This document shows, piece by piece, positions 6,288 to 6,392 of a stretch of DNA of 6,392 nucleotides (position 1 is the first letter of the stretch; the number at the start of each line of letters is the position of its first letter). The position numbers were made by a program, and so were the translations under genes. Below the pieces are notes generated by a model that worked only from the letters and a program-made list of their open reading frames with translations, had not been told where the DNA came from and searched no databases. Source of the stretch: an uncultured Eubacteriales bacterium (GTDB lineage: Bacteria; Bacillota; Clostridia; Oscillospirales; Acutalibacteraceae); assembly GCA_900321515.1 (NCBI GenBank), contig ONWI01000146.1, positions 1 through 6,392 of the forward strand, read 5' to 3'.

Positions 6288-6361
6288 GTTGCGCAATCAG
6301 CGCGGCAAAATCCTTGCTCCGAGAGAAACGGAGCCATATGCCCAGAAGGAGGTGCTGAAAG
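6288..6361 (+). promoter_or_regulatory. Structured 5' leader, possible r-protein (S6:S18-type) autoregulatory element
   Basis: Two hairpins are visible: a short one (GCGC 6291-6294 with GCGC 6300-6303) and a strong one (GCTCCG 6316-6321 with CGGAGC 6329-6334, loop AGAGAAA). They are followed by AAGGAGG at 6346-6352, 9 nt before the ATG. Known rpsF leaders in bacteria bind S6:S18 and limit translation; assigning this leader to that class depends on the uncertain identity of the next gene. Confidence 0.4.
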
Positions 6362-6392
6362 ATGGAAAAGATGAAAGAAGCTTATGAGTCCA
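6362..6392 (+). CDS. rpsF: Start of a gene, possibly ribosomal protein S6 (3' part outside window)
   Basis: Only ten codons are present, reading MEKMKEAYES. They follow an excellent binding site (AAGGAGG, 9-nt spacer), a near-consensus promoter and a hairpin leader, which all point to a highly expressed gene. The spacing of Lys, Tyr and Glu (KxxEAYES) matches the first strand of clostridial S6 proteins, which open with a short lead and then a YE-type beta strand into the S6 ferredoxin-like fold. S6 binds S18 and 16S rRNA in the small ribosomal subunit, and rpsF usually heads an operon with ssb and rpsR. The fragment is too short for a firm call; another highly expressed small gene remains possible. 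Confidence 0.45.
   Translation, partial: MEKMKEAYES

Noticed and set aside
1..6392. CRISPR array, toxin-antitoxin pair or phage defence module
   Set aside because: No regularly spaced repeats, no small paired genes, and no defence-specific domains were seen; the hydrolases and transporters fit ordinary metabolism.

Overview
This 6.4 kb window looks like ordinary chromosomal sequence from a low-to-middle GC Firmicute, probably a member of the Clostridia. That placement is an inference from the strong AG-rich ribosome binding sites, the near-consensus sigma-A promoters with 17-bp spacers, the U-tailed hairpin terminators and the protein families present. No species can be named from the sequence alone.

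Layout from left to right. Positions 1-286 hold the 3' part of a tRNA-Glu(UUC), its hairpin terminator, and a complete tRNA-Arg(CCU). A 164-bp MITE-like element with 15-bp perfect inverted ends flanked by TA follows 11 bp after the tRNA-Arg. Next, on the + strand, is a complete ABC half-transporter of the exporter type (588-2315, probable TTG start). Two more copies of the MITE terminal core (GAGCCTGTT) lie just after its stop codon. A bidirectional hairpin terminator at 2404-2447 then separates it from the convergent minus-strand genes.

Four minus-strand genes follow, listed here in transcription order from the right: a SpoU/TrmH-family RNA methyltransferase (6149 to 5631), a calcineurin-like metallophosphoesterase (5521 to 4844), an amidohydrolase-2 family TIM-barrel hydrolase (4812 to 4024) and an MFS/GPH-like 12-TM transporter (3927 to 2449). 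Promoters with good hexamers and exact 17-bp spacers can be read in front of the methyltransferase, the phosphoesterase and the MFS gene. The phosphoesterase and amidohydrolase are only 31 bp apart and should share one transcript. No terminator is visible between the minus-strand genes, so read-through down to 2404 is possible.

At the right edge a divergent + strand promoter (6253-6281) drives a structured leader and the first ten codons of a gene that fits ribosomal protein S6 (rpsF), though the fragment is too short for certainty.

The most unusual parts are the MITE-like repeats bracketing the ABC gene, a palindrome inside the methyltransferase promoter, and the hairpin leader before the putative rpsF. 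I see no convincing novel multi-gene system.
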